Assembly: GCA_015179045.1 (NCBI GenBank)
Contig: WHUZ01000015.1
Coordinates: 1,114,783 to 1,178,782 of the forward strand
DNA: 64,000 nt
Direction: 5' to 3'
Origin: Kalaharituber pfeilii
Taxonomy: Eukaryota; Ascomycota; Pezizomycetes; Pezizales; Pezizaceae
Part shown: piece by piece, positions 10,433-22,170 of the stretch
Numbering within the stretch: position 1 is the first letter of the stretch
How the letters are laid out: every line of letters begins with the position of its first letter
Notes under the pieces: generated by a model
What the model saw: only the letters and a program-made list of their open reading frames with translations
Databases searched by the model: none
What the model was told of the DNA's origin: nothing
Made by a program: the position numbers and the translations under genes

Positions 10433-10440
10433 TGACGTCA
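10433..10440. promoter_or_regulatory. CRE-like site TGACGTCA
   Basis: A perfect TGACGTCA palindrome lies 45 bases upstream of the NUDT14-like start codon. In fungi this is the core site for ATF/CREB-type bZIP factors (stress response). Binding is inferred; the position close to the start makes it plausible. Confidence 0.45.
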
Positions 10441-10658
10441 TTCTGTGGCAATGGGCAGACATTCCCGTGCGCGTTGGGCTTTACAATGTTCCATATCTAC
10501 AAGTCGCTCGAGGTGCCTATTCCTTACTTCTGAGGCTATACAAGTTTATGCTGTTGCTGCAAAAGATGCATTCCCCCACCTCAACCTCTACACGTATATA
10601 TACGCCGTTGACCTACATATACACCTCACCCCACTCACCTGCGTCCCGACTTCACGCC

Positions 10659-11813
10659 TCACAAAAACCTCCACTTTCTCGCAACCTCAAACCCTTCCGC
10701 CAACGCCCCCACATTCACATCAATCGCGTAACCCTCCCTCTCCATATCCCTGCACGTGACATACAAGTCTTTCAGTGGCACCGTAAAACACTCTATAATC
10801 TCATGCGGCTCAAGTTTTGGCACGGGGTTCTTGTTGCGCTGATCATTCATGTCGATTTTGACGTGGATGTAGTGGAGGTTTGTGTTGCAGAAGCCTGCAG
10901 ATTATTGCCCAAGGGAATTAAATTAGCGCGTAGCCATGCGAGAGTGAAGGCAGTTGATTTCGAATTCGTATTCCCGAGAAGGAATATTCACGGAAAATGG
11001 CTTCCAACTTCGGAAACCGTAGGAAGTTTATCATGTCATGCAGCATACCTGGATCATTAAACATCACGCAGCTTCGCTCCGAGCCGTTGTTTGTCTGCAC
11101 AATTTCGCCGATATATCCCGTCTCCTCGTGCAACTCCCGCAGCTAACGCAAGTCAGCATTTAACTATACAACGTTGACACCGCCAAACTACAAATCATTC
11201 CGCCTCCGCCCATTTCGACCCCTAGTTGCCTTCACTATCCTCTCCCCGAACCTTAAGTAGTTTTTCATGCGAATCCAAAGCTGATCAACTCACAGCACAC
11301 TCTTCGGGCGTCTCGCCTGCATCAATCAGCCCGGCGGGAAACTCGATGCACATCCTCCCAACGGGTGGCCTAAACTGTTTCTGGAGCAAAATCTCCGGCT
11401 CATTCCCGTTATCCAAAACCGCGATAATGGCGACGCCATCAATCTCGACGCCCTCAGGCCTTGTTGTACGCTCAGCTGCTTCCCACGTTGCTGTCTCGCC
11501 GTTTTGGTTCTTGTACGTAATTCTGTAAGGCCGGAGACGAGCATGGGGGTCCTCATAGCGTTAGTCAAATTGAAACTTGAAATGAGGTCTTTGTGGAATG
11601 TGAGATTGTGTAAGGAGGATGGTTCAGCTCGAAGCCGGAGAATGTTTGCCATATCTGACTACAGACAGGGCGATGTGAACTGAAGTATGTAGTCTCCTGG
11701 GTGATGTACTTCACCAGTCTCACCCATTTGGTCTTTTCCCCATTCACCCCTCCAAGAGAACTCTCATACTTCTCCTTCTTCACAACCGCGGGTGTACACG
11801 TATGCTCTGGCAT
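10659..11813 (-). CDS. YSA1: ADP-ribose diphosphatase, Nudix family (YSA1/NUDT5-like)
   Basis: Four exons (11813-11710, 11522-11294, 11142-11049, 10894-10659) join in phase to 220 residues, the normal length for this family. The enzyme splits ADP-ribose into AMP and ribose 5-phosphate. The N-terminal part reads EKYESSLGG then KWVRLVKITY across intron 1. Next come WEAAERTTRPEGVEIDGVA and QFRPPVGRMCIEFPAGLID. The Nudix box (residues 99-121; G-X5-E then RELHEETGY) is complete but is split by intron 2 between Ala111 and Leu112. The C-terminus (AEGFEVARKWRFL) is typical. Introns of 187, 151 and 154 nt all have GT..AG ends. The start ATG at 11813 is preceded by other in-frame codons, but the protein-like sequence begins here. 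It lies in tandem with a second Nudix gene downstream. Confidence 0.9.
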
Positions 11814-14800
11814 GATGGCGCCTAATGTGTTTAGGCTGAATGAAAGCTTGGTTTGACGGGTCGGTGATTCTTCTTCGCGTATTGTGGTATGACAATTTTG
11901 AGGGCGTGTAGAGTCGCAAGCGGTCGCGGGGCTGCAGAAATGGAAGCTATTTTTGGGAATAAAACGCTCTGAGCTTGACTGGATCAGCCCCGACCCACAT
12001 GACAACGGGCGCTTCCCAACTTAGTAGTAAAACAAACGTATCCACATACAGTAGGACCCTGTTGTATTGCCGATTGCAGCCACCACGCTAGCCACAAACG
12101 CTCGTAATCTATCGACAAAAGGAAAAAGGCATGACATTGCAAACCGAGATTGGTACTGGTACACTTGTGATTGCATAGGTATATTACTGTAGACAATCAT
12201 GAGCCATCACTTGAATATGTAATAATGTGCTCCGAAGCTAGCAATAAGTGCGAAATAGCCAATTCTTTCTCATTGATATTCTAGGACTGAATGGCTTGCA
12301 ATTGCTTTGCTCTCTGCGAGGTTCGTGCCAACTGGATTTATCTGGCCGGAAGGGCACGAGACAAGATCTGGGGAGTAAGTAAAATTACTAAGCAAAAATC
12401 TTGGTGATTGCGATAGGGTCCAAAGAGGAAGAAAATTGAGATATTTCAGTGACAAATGACCCGATTAACTTACAACTTGAACTGATGATAGTATTATACA
12501 GGATATAGAACAATAGTATAGGATTCTACTTATGCAGCAGGATTGTAGTGTAACATTGAAACATACCTATTATCTTGGCCATTAGGCACTATATACAAAA
12601 CCTGCTACTTTTATGAAGCCTATAGCTTCATCAATTTATATAGGAAATAATACCTTAAACTTTCTAGTTCCAGTTGCAGAACGGAAGTTGGGACTATAGA
12701 GCTTAAATGTGCCCGGCGTGCTTTAGTGATAAGTGGGGGCTTATGTATTTATGGACCACCTAAAAAAATTACAAAACACTAATGAATGCCAAGATCTCAA
12801 ATACCCATACAAAATTGCAAATTTGAGGCATTCCACGAATAAAATACTTTCTACAGAGTTCACAACACCACAGAAAAAATATGAAGTAGGATTGGCTCAA
12901 TACCCTTTTTTTATAGCAAAAGTAATCAGACAAAAAATTTTTCCTAGCACTGCACTGTTTTGTAAAGAGAGTATCAATAAAAACACTTTTATTGCTCCCC
13001 TTGTCAATTGACTATATAATTGAGTACAACTACTCTCATGACTGGCCTCATTACCTTAGAGGCATAAATCTACAAATTGCAGATGAAAGTTCTGAAATTA
13101 AGCTATGCATTGTGGAGATATGGATAATTAAAGCTCCGCAACAAGCATTTTGTGATGCCAAGAAATCGGCGATCACCAAGACTTTTGCCTAGTAATTTCA
13201 AAGCGGCAATCTATCTATAACTTGCCTATCCTGTGCCTGCTGCTTATATTCCTCTCCGTGCCAACCAGACTATTCCTCTCCCTTCTCGCAACATTCCTTT
13301 CTGGTCCAGTGAATTGTTGAACAATGCTGCTTTAACGATTTTAATCAATTATATAATTCGTTAATACGTGTACTCGAGGTACAGTTCTTGGGAGTTGGGG
13401 TTAGGCTGGGAAACGAGAGCGAGGTAAGTCTGGAATGCACAAAAAATGTGCCGTATCCCAGAACTACAGGCCTGCCTAAAAAAAAAAACTTACTGAACGA
13501 GAAAAAAAAAAAAAAACGTTGAAAAATTCCATCTAAAAATCCAAAAGCAAATATAAGAACAAAGAAGAGAAAGGCTAGTCGGCTAGTTTGCTGTGCATTA
13601 AAAAGGGTCACCAGGAGTTCGGGCCCCGAGTACAAAGCTCGGACCGAGGAAGCGAAATTTGCTGCAACCTGGTCATTATGATATATTGGTTCGCCAAAAA
13701 TCGGTAGTACTATGTACTTATGGATGTGATTGCTGTCGCAGAAGGATGCCGGGCGTCAACAATGAACCACACAGCTGAACTAAGCCTCTTAAAGTATAAC
13801 GATGAGCCGGTCTTGTACGACCTGACAACAGCCTCAAGCGAATTGTGACAATTATGACAGAGTAGGATGGTCAGGTTACGACGAACAACTTATTACTGGT
13901 CAATCTCGAATTTCCAATATTATATGCTATATGATCAAGTGCTTGTATGTGTATTTCCCGGATCGCCAGTGGAGATTTTGTTAATCTGCAAGGCTTAAGG
14001 TTACACCAATAGAATATCTTGCTCCCTCGTTCCTTACATTGCCGAAACCGTTTTCGTCGTTCCAGCCAGCAGTAAATCCAGATACGTCAACATTGAGGAT
14101 TAAGATGGCAAGTCTGGTATCATAGGCCTTTAGTGGAGGTGGTACGTTTATTGGATTAAGCGATCCCTACAAGGTGACCCCAGCTGACAGATGCCATGCA
14201 AGGTGTACTAGCAGTTGTGCTTTAGATAGTCCTGAGGCTAGATTGATTAGGGAAGAAGCTCACTCCTATATTGATGACCGACAATCGTTCGAACAGTCTT
14301 TGACACGCAGTCTGCGATTTCTCTTCAGCCGGGAATGCTCGCTGTTCAGCTTCCTTTAAGCGTATCAGTTGGTTTTGCACCTGTGATAGCACACGACGGT
14401 AAGCCTTGCAGAGCAGTGCAGCTATAGTTAGAAATAAAGACGGTGCTCCTGATATAGCTTGGCAAAAAGCATTATAGCATTCACGTAAACGTGGCTCTGT
14501 GAGAGTCCCATATAGGATATCTTCAATGTGTGCTGGGTAAAGTTGTAGTACTTCGTCAAATGTCGGTAGAACTGGAATAAGTTGTGCTAGAGGGCACCCA
14601 TTACTGAAGAGGGGGTGAGGCTGATTGGCGCCGCTCGTGTGGGTGAGATTGGGATAGACATAGCACAGCAACAAGACGACGTGAAATGAGACTTAGGATA
14701 GTAGGTCTCGCCGCAGAAGTCTCGAAGCATCTGGGACTATCAAGGTACTTTGTTTCGCACAAACTATGTCAATTGGTTTATTAGGCAGTAATTCGAAATA

Positions 14801-17800
14801 TGAATATGTTACAAAACTTTTCCTTTTGTATCATTCTAAGTGAATTCCCTACTCTGGCAAATCACATTTTGCTTGCACAATCGAAATTTTTACACTACCC
14901 AGACAGCTCCGTAAAATAGAACTTCCCTCAGTTTGCACGGCTCTTGATCACTTATTCTCATCCCAAGTACTTGTGTATTTATCATGAGGTGTGCTGAAAA
15001 GCTTCAAGCCGTATATTGGGAACGTTCCGATAGGGTAACCCAACCTCATGGTATAATATTTGACATAAAAGCATGATAGATTTGATGACATACCACCCAA
15101 TAGTGGAGCTTTGTCCGGCAATTGTGATGCGTTACACCAAACCCCTGGGCGTGAGCCAAGATCCCTATTTTTCTTGACCTTCCTTTCTGCGGCCAAAAAA
15201 ATTCTCTTGGAGTTAATTTGCAAGGTCGCACCATGAGGGTCGAGCTTTTGATTTCCTGTTTGGTGTTAGTTTTTTTGTCAACTTTAGGGATAAGTGAACT
15301 GTCAACCAGACTAGGTGAATCGCTAGTATCAAACACGTTTTGTGTTGAAACATCGATCAGCCAATGACTGTTGAGGCACGTCGCCCTGGAACTCTATTGT
15401 GCCGCTGCGTAGTTGTTTGCCACCAGAGGCCAAACGAGGGCAAATTCTGAAAATGCTTTCAAGTGCTCGAGTGCTGATGATCCGCCCTTCCTTATATACA
15501 TTGTTCTAATTGTGTTTTTGGAAGCCCTGATAATCAAATCACAGCTTCACCCTATGATAGGTGTATCTTCTAAAAGACCTTTAGCAGGTAATGCTGGGTA
15601 TATGGTCCAATTGTGGTTACTGGAACACAGTAACGAGGTTGGCCACAGCAGCTAGTAGGTAGAAACCGGTGGTGGCTAATCGAGCTTGGCACACTTAGAA
15701 AACGCGACTATTACCGGTATGTAGTAGTACACTGAGCCTAGCGCCAAGAAAAAAGCGCAGCACCATGGATCAGCAAAAAAACATCATTGGCTCGCTATCA
15801 CGTGGGTGGGCCACCTTGGCAGCTACCACGATACGCCAGACACCCCCCTCAGCGGGTATCGACGCTTCGCTCGGGGGTCCTCTCTCTGAGCCTTCGCTAT
15901 ATGCCAGACTCCCTCTTCAGGTGATATCGACTCGCGCGAGTGGGGTCCTTGCTCTGATATCCTCGCTGCAGCGCGCCTCACGGTCGGGAGATTGCTAGTA
16001 CATATGCACTGTGCCACGTTCCGTTGGCGATCACGGGTGTGCCTCCGCTAAGGCGAATGTAGTACTAGTCCTTAGACACTGGAGTGCAGGTGGAACCAAT
16101 CGCAAGACCTGCCATGAATTGATACAGCGCCATAAAATGTTCAATAAGGCTGAATGAGGCGTGTATAGAACGGAATACTCTCATTTGATAACTTTATGCA
16201 CTGGAACTTTAGTAATTCTAACGTTTGGTGAATCTGGCGGGGACAGGCTGAGAGGGGTGTACAACCATCCACCAGGGATGGTTTTCAAAAAGCGGAAGAT
16301 TTATCGCACGCTAGTCTGGCTGCACTATGATAATCCCCATAGGAGGTCGCAGGTTAGTCTGGCTTTGTGGACTCAAATTTGGGTGCTGCCGACATGTTGT
16401 GGTGCCAAAGTGGGGAATAGATTCGGTGGCAGGCCACATTTCAAGTTGCTTTTCTGCTACCTAGTGAGAAAAGAGTACAGAACGCATCCGACAAAGAAGC
16501 TGCACGGCGAATGTTTTAGCACATCTCCTTTGATTGCCGGGATTGACAGGGAATAGAATGACAGGTCCACTGTAGGAAATCTGGTGAGTCCGATTTTGCG
16601 GGCGCAGTTGTACTCCTCTCTGGGCCAAAGAGAATAGCCATAATCTATGGCATGTGGATGGCCTCGATAGAGTATTTTAGGGGCGCTTGCTTGAGAAGCA
16701 TTCAATTCGGCAAAATGTTATGATATGAGTGTGGTCGAGGGCGTGCACTTGTACCTGCAGCTGGACTGCATGCGTAGAACGGGAGCATGAGCACGCGAAA
16801 TGTCAAGCAGTGGCACTCTATAGACAGTTGCATATCGCACCCCTATCGCCGACGTCGCCGGGCTTCCTGCGCCAGGAGCAGGAAGCAAGAATGGCGCCTG
16901 GCCCTGCTAGCGAGTGCTGTACTCTTGAGACGCCAGCTTCCTGCGATGCGCCATGCTCGATCCAGCTGCCAGACTCGGCCATGTCCCACACGCCTTGCTC
17001 GTCCGGGTCGCCATCCCCTCCCCTCCGGCTATGAAGCTGCGATTCGCCCGCTTTTATGTGCATATGATCATTACTTTAGGCAATGTCAAGTAGAGCTCTT
17101 AGTTCGCATTTTCTCTTGCCAGGCACACCGCTGCACTGGGCCTTAAGTATTACCTGCGCCCTCCCCCCTCTCCTTCGAAGTCCAGTTCAAGTCCCTCTTT
17201 CTGAACTGCCATGCGGTGAGCTTGACTACACTCTCCTTGCTAGTGCCAGTCACGCTTCTCTTTCCTATTCCCCGCTGGCCCTTACTTTTCTGACTTTATA
17301 CCGCCCCAGCCACTCGTTTCGGGACAATCTGCCCCCAATTTCACATCAAACAACGAGCCCCCCTCGAGCTAGCTAACTCTGAATCCTTCATTCGTTTAAT
17401 TTGAATAGTTTCCCCACATTCCTTTTTATCTTTATATATCATTTCTGTTGTTTGAGCCCATTTCAGTCAGGCGTTTAGTTCTTGCCAGCGAACGCCGATC
17501 AAGTGTCCATTTTTATGCCCCGCTGTTTTGGAGTGCCAAATTGGGACAATCAGTCTCGTATCATTACCGCTTTCAGACATTTATCGCCAATCCGCCCGAC
17601 ACATGCCAGACTACCGCCGACGTTGAATTACCACGGGCAATATCGATATATCAAAGAGATCGAACATATTCCAACACTGGTATTTCAAAGTTGAGATCGC
17701 ATATTCAATATTCAATATCTCCCTGTGGTAAAGAAAACTACAGCACTTGTCCAATTCTTTTGACTTCGCCAAAACTTCGAAAACATTAACTGTCGGCACA
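11814..17800. other. Gene-poor, decayed 6-kb spacer
   Basis: No convincing gene is seen. Bases 12.3-13.2 kb are very AT-rich, and homopolymer A/T runs occur near 13480-13520. A 150-codon open frame on the - strand (14222-14674) has natural-looking composition but no recognised family. A 68-bp tandem duplication lies at 15834-15968. One copy of the dispersed word TAGTCTGGYTGCAC is at 16312-16325. A GC-rich patch (16.8-17.1 kb) and a C/T-rich stretch (17.15-17.45 kb) may be the promoter of the gene at 17801. Confidence 0.5.
15834..15968. repeat. 68-bp imperfect tandem duplication
   Basis: Two copies start at about 15834 and 15902. Both contain a CCAGAC..CCC, TATCGAC, GGGGTCC, CTCTGA and TCGCT order. 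The differences are mostly single bases, many of them transitions. Confidence 0.7.
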
Positions 17801-18716
17801 ATGACAGCAAAGTGGTTCGGGAGGCAGGATCTTGCAACGAAATATGCGTAGGTGCCTTGGGATTCGCTATACTACCTGCGTTGCTCATACTAACAGTGGA
17901 TAAGAATCGTACTTGGGTCATTGATTTTTATAACCATTGTTCTTGGAATCTGCAAGCTACTTTACACAAGACAAAGGTCAATTTTCTTTCTTATACTATC
18001 ATTATTACGGTACTGACGTTTTATAATTCAACAGAACCAAGCGAATTCAGAAGGTAAAACTTTGATATAGCGCAAATTCTTATTTGTTCGGCTACTAATG
18101 TATACCATCATAATAGGAGTTGGAGTTGAACAAACCTGGCGGGAATGAAGAAGAACAAAATTTGAAAAGAGACGAGGAAGATGAAGGAGATTTGTTTGGA
18201 ATTCGGGCGCTAGAGAAGGGTTTCTTCGGAGGAGTTGCTCAGTCTAGACCAGTAACTCCCATCGCTTCGCGCTCTCAGACACCAGCTCCATCTTCTAGTT
18301 CGTTGACCCTGGTGCCACCACGGGCAGCACACCCTTCCAACAGGCACAGTTCTGAATCGGAGCCTATGAAATCTGCAAGCCATGCTATCAGCCCAATCAG
18401 CGCAACAAATTCTCTAAACTCTAGCCATAACTCTAGCCATGAGTTGGAAAGTCGCAAAAGAGATAATACACGCTCGCAATCGCCTACTGACTGCGATCAC
18501 TCCCAGTCCACCACGATAAGGGGAGAATCACCAGCACAAAACAGCACAGGTGCGGGCATTAAAACTTATTCAAATAGCCCTATCACTTCTCGCGACCAAA
18601 TGAACGACGCATCCTCAACAGTACTCCACCCACCTTCATCCACATCTACTCGGAGAGTAGAAACAACCAATGAAAGCAGCAAACTTCGTGAGATGGGGAA
18701 AGGTAGATTGAGTTGA
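17801..18716 (+). CDS. Small membrane-anchored protein of unknown function (one frame break)
   Basis: Not a named family to me. The ATG at 17801 has a good context and begins MTAKWFGRQDLATKYA, but a stop follows at 17849-17851. One base short of that, the next frame continues with a membrane segment (GALGFAILPALLILTV) and DKNRTWVIDFYNHCSW, which has no ATG of its own. A single missing base near 17849 explains this. Two introns are modelled: 17978-18041 (acceptor AAG, giving a 12-nt exon) and 18054-18116. The joined frame runs from LHKTK to ELELNKPGG. The last exon codes for an acidic stretch (DEEDEGDLFGIRALEKGFFGGVAQSRP) and a disordered Ser/Thr-rich tail, about 260 residues in all. The small exon is the least certain part. 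The gene is flanked by decayed DNA on both sides, so early pseudogenisation is possible. Confidence 0.55.
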
Positions 18717-21700
18717 TGGTGTTGTACTTGATGGCTCGTCCGTTGACACTAAATCCCGATCGAAGGATATCACCTCACTACCTCAGCATTTGATGAATAC
18801 GTTGGCGGAACGTGAGCTCGACTTCTACAGCGGTCGATATTCAAGGACAAGCTTAGCGGAGTTCTATAATTCATTCTACAGCGATCGGTCCTCTCTTTTG
18901 CAGAATATGAAAACTATCTCATAATTCTCCCAATATTGCATTAGTTGACGGCGTTTTGTATTTCGTTGTTTAGATTCCTAATGGGATATGATTTCTATAT
19001 ATTTCCTATTCCATATTCTATATCCTTGGCTATCGAGTTTCGTTATCAGGCTATTTATTTCAGATCCCTCAAGAGGGCTATAGTAGACCATTGATGTCTG
19101 CAAAGTGCACCCATGTTGCTTGCATGTGGTATCGGGTGGTCTTCTCCTCATGGGTTGGGGTCTATGTTCTGGCGATAATAATATGGGAGATGTACTGTTA
19201 TATAGGTACCTTAGTTCATAGTACATCAAACTTTGATGCTTTATTTTATTCGGGGAAGCAGGATTTTTTTTTTTTTTTTTTTTTATATCATTGATCGCTT
19301 GCCGCCCCACGGGCTATGGCGATGAGGGGGAAGCAGGAAACACGTTTCCAGCTTGAGGACGCGAATAAGGGCGGAGGACGAATAATATACCTCTAATGTT
19401 ACGTAAATACACTGTAAAGTATTTGTATGAGCAAGTAGTCTCGTGAATAACAAGCATATTTTTAGGGCTAGAGTAGTCCTGGCCTGGGCTATAGGTAGGT
19501 CGTTTCCTGGTTACTAGACTATGTTGTTTCATTCCCTTTTTGGGATTTTTCTAACAAAGGCCTGTTTGTGCAACCAGACTAGCCTGTTTGGCTTAGCCTT
19601 GTCCCCAGGTGGGCTTTAGTCCTGGGGCACGTGATACACTAGTAACTTTGTTAGTAAGCAATGAATTATTTTGAGCGAGAACCTAGCCTCGTCCCCAGCT
19701 GTTTGGCTATACACACGCGCTGAGCTTGCTGTCTCCTTGGTCACGTGCTTTGCCGCTACGCCCTTCTAGGTCTGTTACGAAATTACCCTATCTGTTTTTC
19801 GAGGAGAAATATTTATTTAACTGTATCATTATATTTTCAGAGTATACCTATACTAATTTCAGTACCGCTATTTGCCACAAGCTCTTTCCTCAGCCTAAGA
19901 ATAAGACTTCCACGCAGATGATTTATATAAATTGGACTCTAAATGGTGATTAATATGGCGCAGTGATCTATCAATACATATCTCAGGCTGGGAACGAGAA
20001 CAGTTCCTCTTCCTGATTGAGACGCGGCACATGCGTACCGATGCAGTCAAGGAACTCCCTAAAGGTTGATCCAGCAACACACATTAATTGGACGTGTACC
20101 ACATGATATATGCACAAACCGATCTCGTGTGCAGGTGCGAGTTCATTTGAAGCGCGGGAAATTAATAATCTAGTTCTCTGGATCGATTTTGAATTTTCAA
20201 AGGCTGATTATGAAAAGAGCAACGGTATCTTGCATTCTTGCTCATTTGACTGAGTCATCCAAAGAAGCCAACTGTACGCCGAAGTACAGTACTTCATAGA
20301 AGATGCTCTTTATTTGTACTCTACTGTACAACGGTTGCCACCTCTCAGTGTTGCCTGTTTCTCTTGCAAAGAAAGCGCACCTCTTGACCAATAGCATTCT
20401 GTGTTTCTCGATGCGCCCCCGCAAACCTCAAGTGCCGGGGAGCCGTCGACAATGGTAAATGACAAGAGTGCGTAAGTTGTCGGTATTTAAATCTGGACAG
20501 GGGAGATATATGAGCAATAAAGTGACGGGCTTCAAGGCGCCAGGACTGGCTGAATCCATCCATTCAGTATTATTGCCTGTCGCTTAGCCAGATACGGCAA
20601 ACTGCCCTCCTCAACACCTCACCGAAATCTCCACAATAATCATTTCGGAGATGCCCTAAATTGCGCTCTTCTCCTGGCAGCTGGAGCGTCTGTTGCTGAC
20701 GCTGCGCTCATCACTAGGTCGTAGCGTTGTCTCGGCGTCGCGGATGCTTGTGGGTAAACAAGCCCATCTTCACTCTTCTAGAAACAATCCCAGTCCGTGC
20801 AACATCAGCTACGCTTGCATACGGTTTGGGCCACACGCGCGGCGGGGACTAGGCCAGGAACTCGGAGTCTCTCTTCTGGCGGCACTGCATCGTGCCAGCA
20901 TTGGCGCTGGACTGTGGAGTGGCACGCAATGCGTCGGCGTGCTTGTCAGGCGCGAGCGAGCGAGCGTGCTGCTGCGATCAACGGCAGGGTGCGCTCACTG
21001 ACCACTGGGGCATGCTGGCCTGCGGCCCAGTATCATATCATAGAGCCGGACGCACTGCTCCGTAGTGCGTGCGTTTGTGTGCGCAGCTTGCCCAGGCCCG
21101 GCTGCGGTAGCATGCCATGCCCTTGTGGCTCAACTCAGGCCTCTTCAACTGAGGCCCGCAGCAGACGGGCGCTGCGTACTGTACTCGAGTACGCCTCTCC
21201 AACTGTCCTCTTGCCCACACCTCTTTCGCCCCGCCTTTCAGCCCCCCCTTCATCCCCCCCTTCACCCTTCACCGCTCCTCATCCTCCTCTTGCGCCCCTC
21301 GGCCCCTCCTGCCTCCCCCCCCACCGGCCACCGTCCGCTCAAGAGAGGAACCCCCCACTTGCTCGCCTGTGACCTCCAGGATCTCGACAAAGCGGCCTTC
21401 ACGCTCCCCACCTCACTCTATCCTTACTCGACGATTTTCCTTTTCCTTCCTGCCATTGTTTGAACTATCTGATTGTAATTCAGCCCGTTGCGTCTTGCAT
21501 GCCTATTTCTTCTCCTGCTGACCGACCGACCGACGCGAATCGCAACTCACCTACCAAGAGAGCCAACGGCAGCGTGCGCGCCATCCGCAGCAGCCAGCGC
21601 AGCCAGTTTACAAGAAATATTTGATTGGCATTGCTACGTTCATAGACACTCTCCCTCAGTCTCAACTTGGTGTCTTTCGCCCTCGCCATACGCAGCAATT

Positions 21701-22170
21701 TCCCAGCGCCATCAGCTTTTTCGTCGCTCTTCGTCCTCCAGTAACGCCTTCCGAAAGCATATTATAAGAACATTTTTCTAGTTATTTTCATCTTGTTAAC
21801 GACCCTATCTGCGCATTATTTCTCGTTCTTTCTTTCCTTTCTTCTCTCTCTTTTGTCCTTTTCCTTTATTGCTTAAATTCTACCCAACAGGAGTGGTTCT
21901 CTTAATCTGTTTGTACTGTTACCTGAGGGCCATCCTGGATTACGACTAGGCGCCTTCCCTTGCTCAATCGCAATTCCTCTCCAGGCAACCTTGGGGCATC
22001 GCTAACCACATTACGATAAATCAGCACTTCATATCTGCTGTATCAGTGTGGATCACTCATCAACGCTACCATTTTTCCGAAATCAAGCTTTTGGCTTTTC
22101 TGAGTATCATCTACTGGCCTGGCACCCTGAGCACTACATCAAGGAGATAATCTAATCTCCAATCTCCGCC
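18717..22170. other. Spacer and upstream region of apsA
   Basis: No gene is supported. A T21 run is at 19264-19284. The words TAGCCTTGTCCCCAG (19594-19608) and TAGCCTCGTCCCCAG (19684-19698), and a related inverted copy near 19987, mark 19.5-20.0 kb as repeat-derived. GTGCAACCAGACTA is at 19568-19581. From about 20.7 kb the DNA becomes GC-rich, then strongly C/T-rich (21.2-21.9 kb), as expected for the promoter and long 5' leader of the apsA homologue. Open frames there are low-complexity. Confidence 0.5.

Noticed and set aside
16787..17146. Arg/Cys-rich open frames in a GC-rich patch
   Set aside because: Overlapping frames on both strands with low-complexity products; more likely promoter DNA.
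17846..17900. A 49-nt intron (GTAGGT..CTAACAG) to explain the break in the 17.8-kb gene
   Set aside because: Its removal leads straight into a stop and deletes the membrane segment; a missing base fits better.
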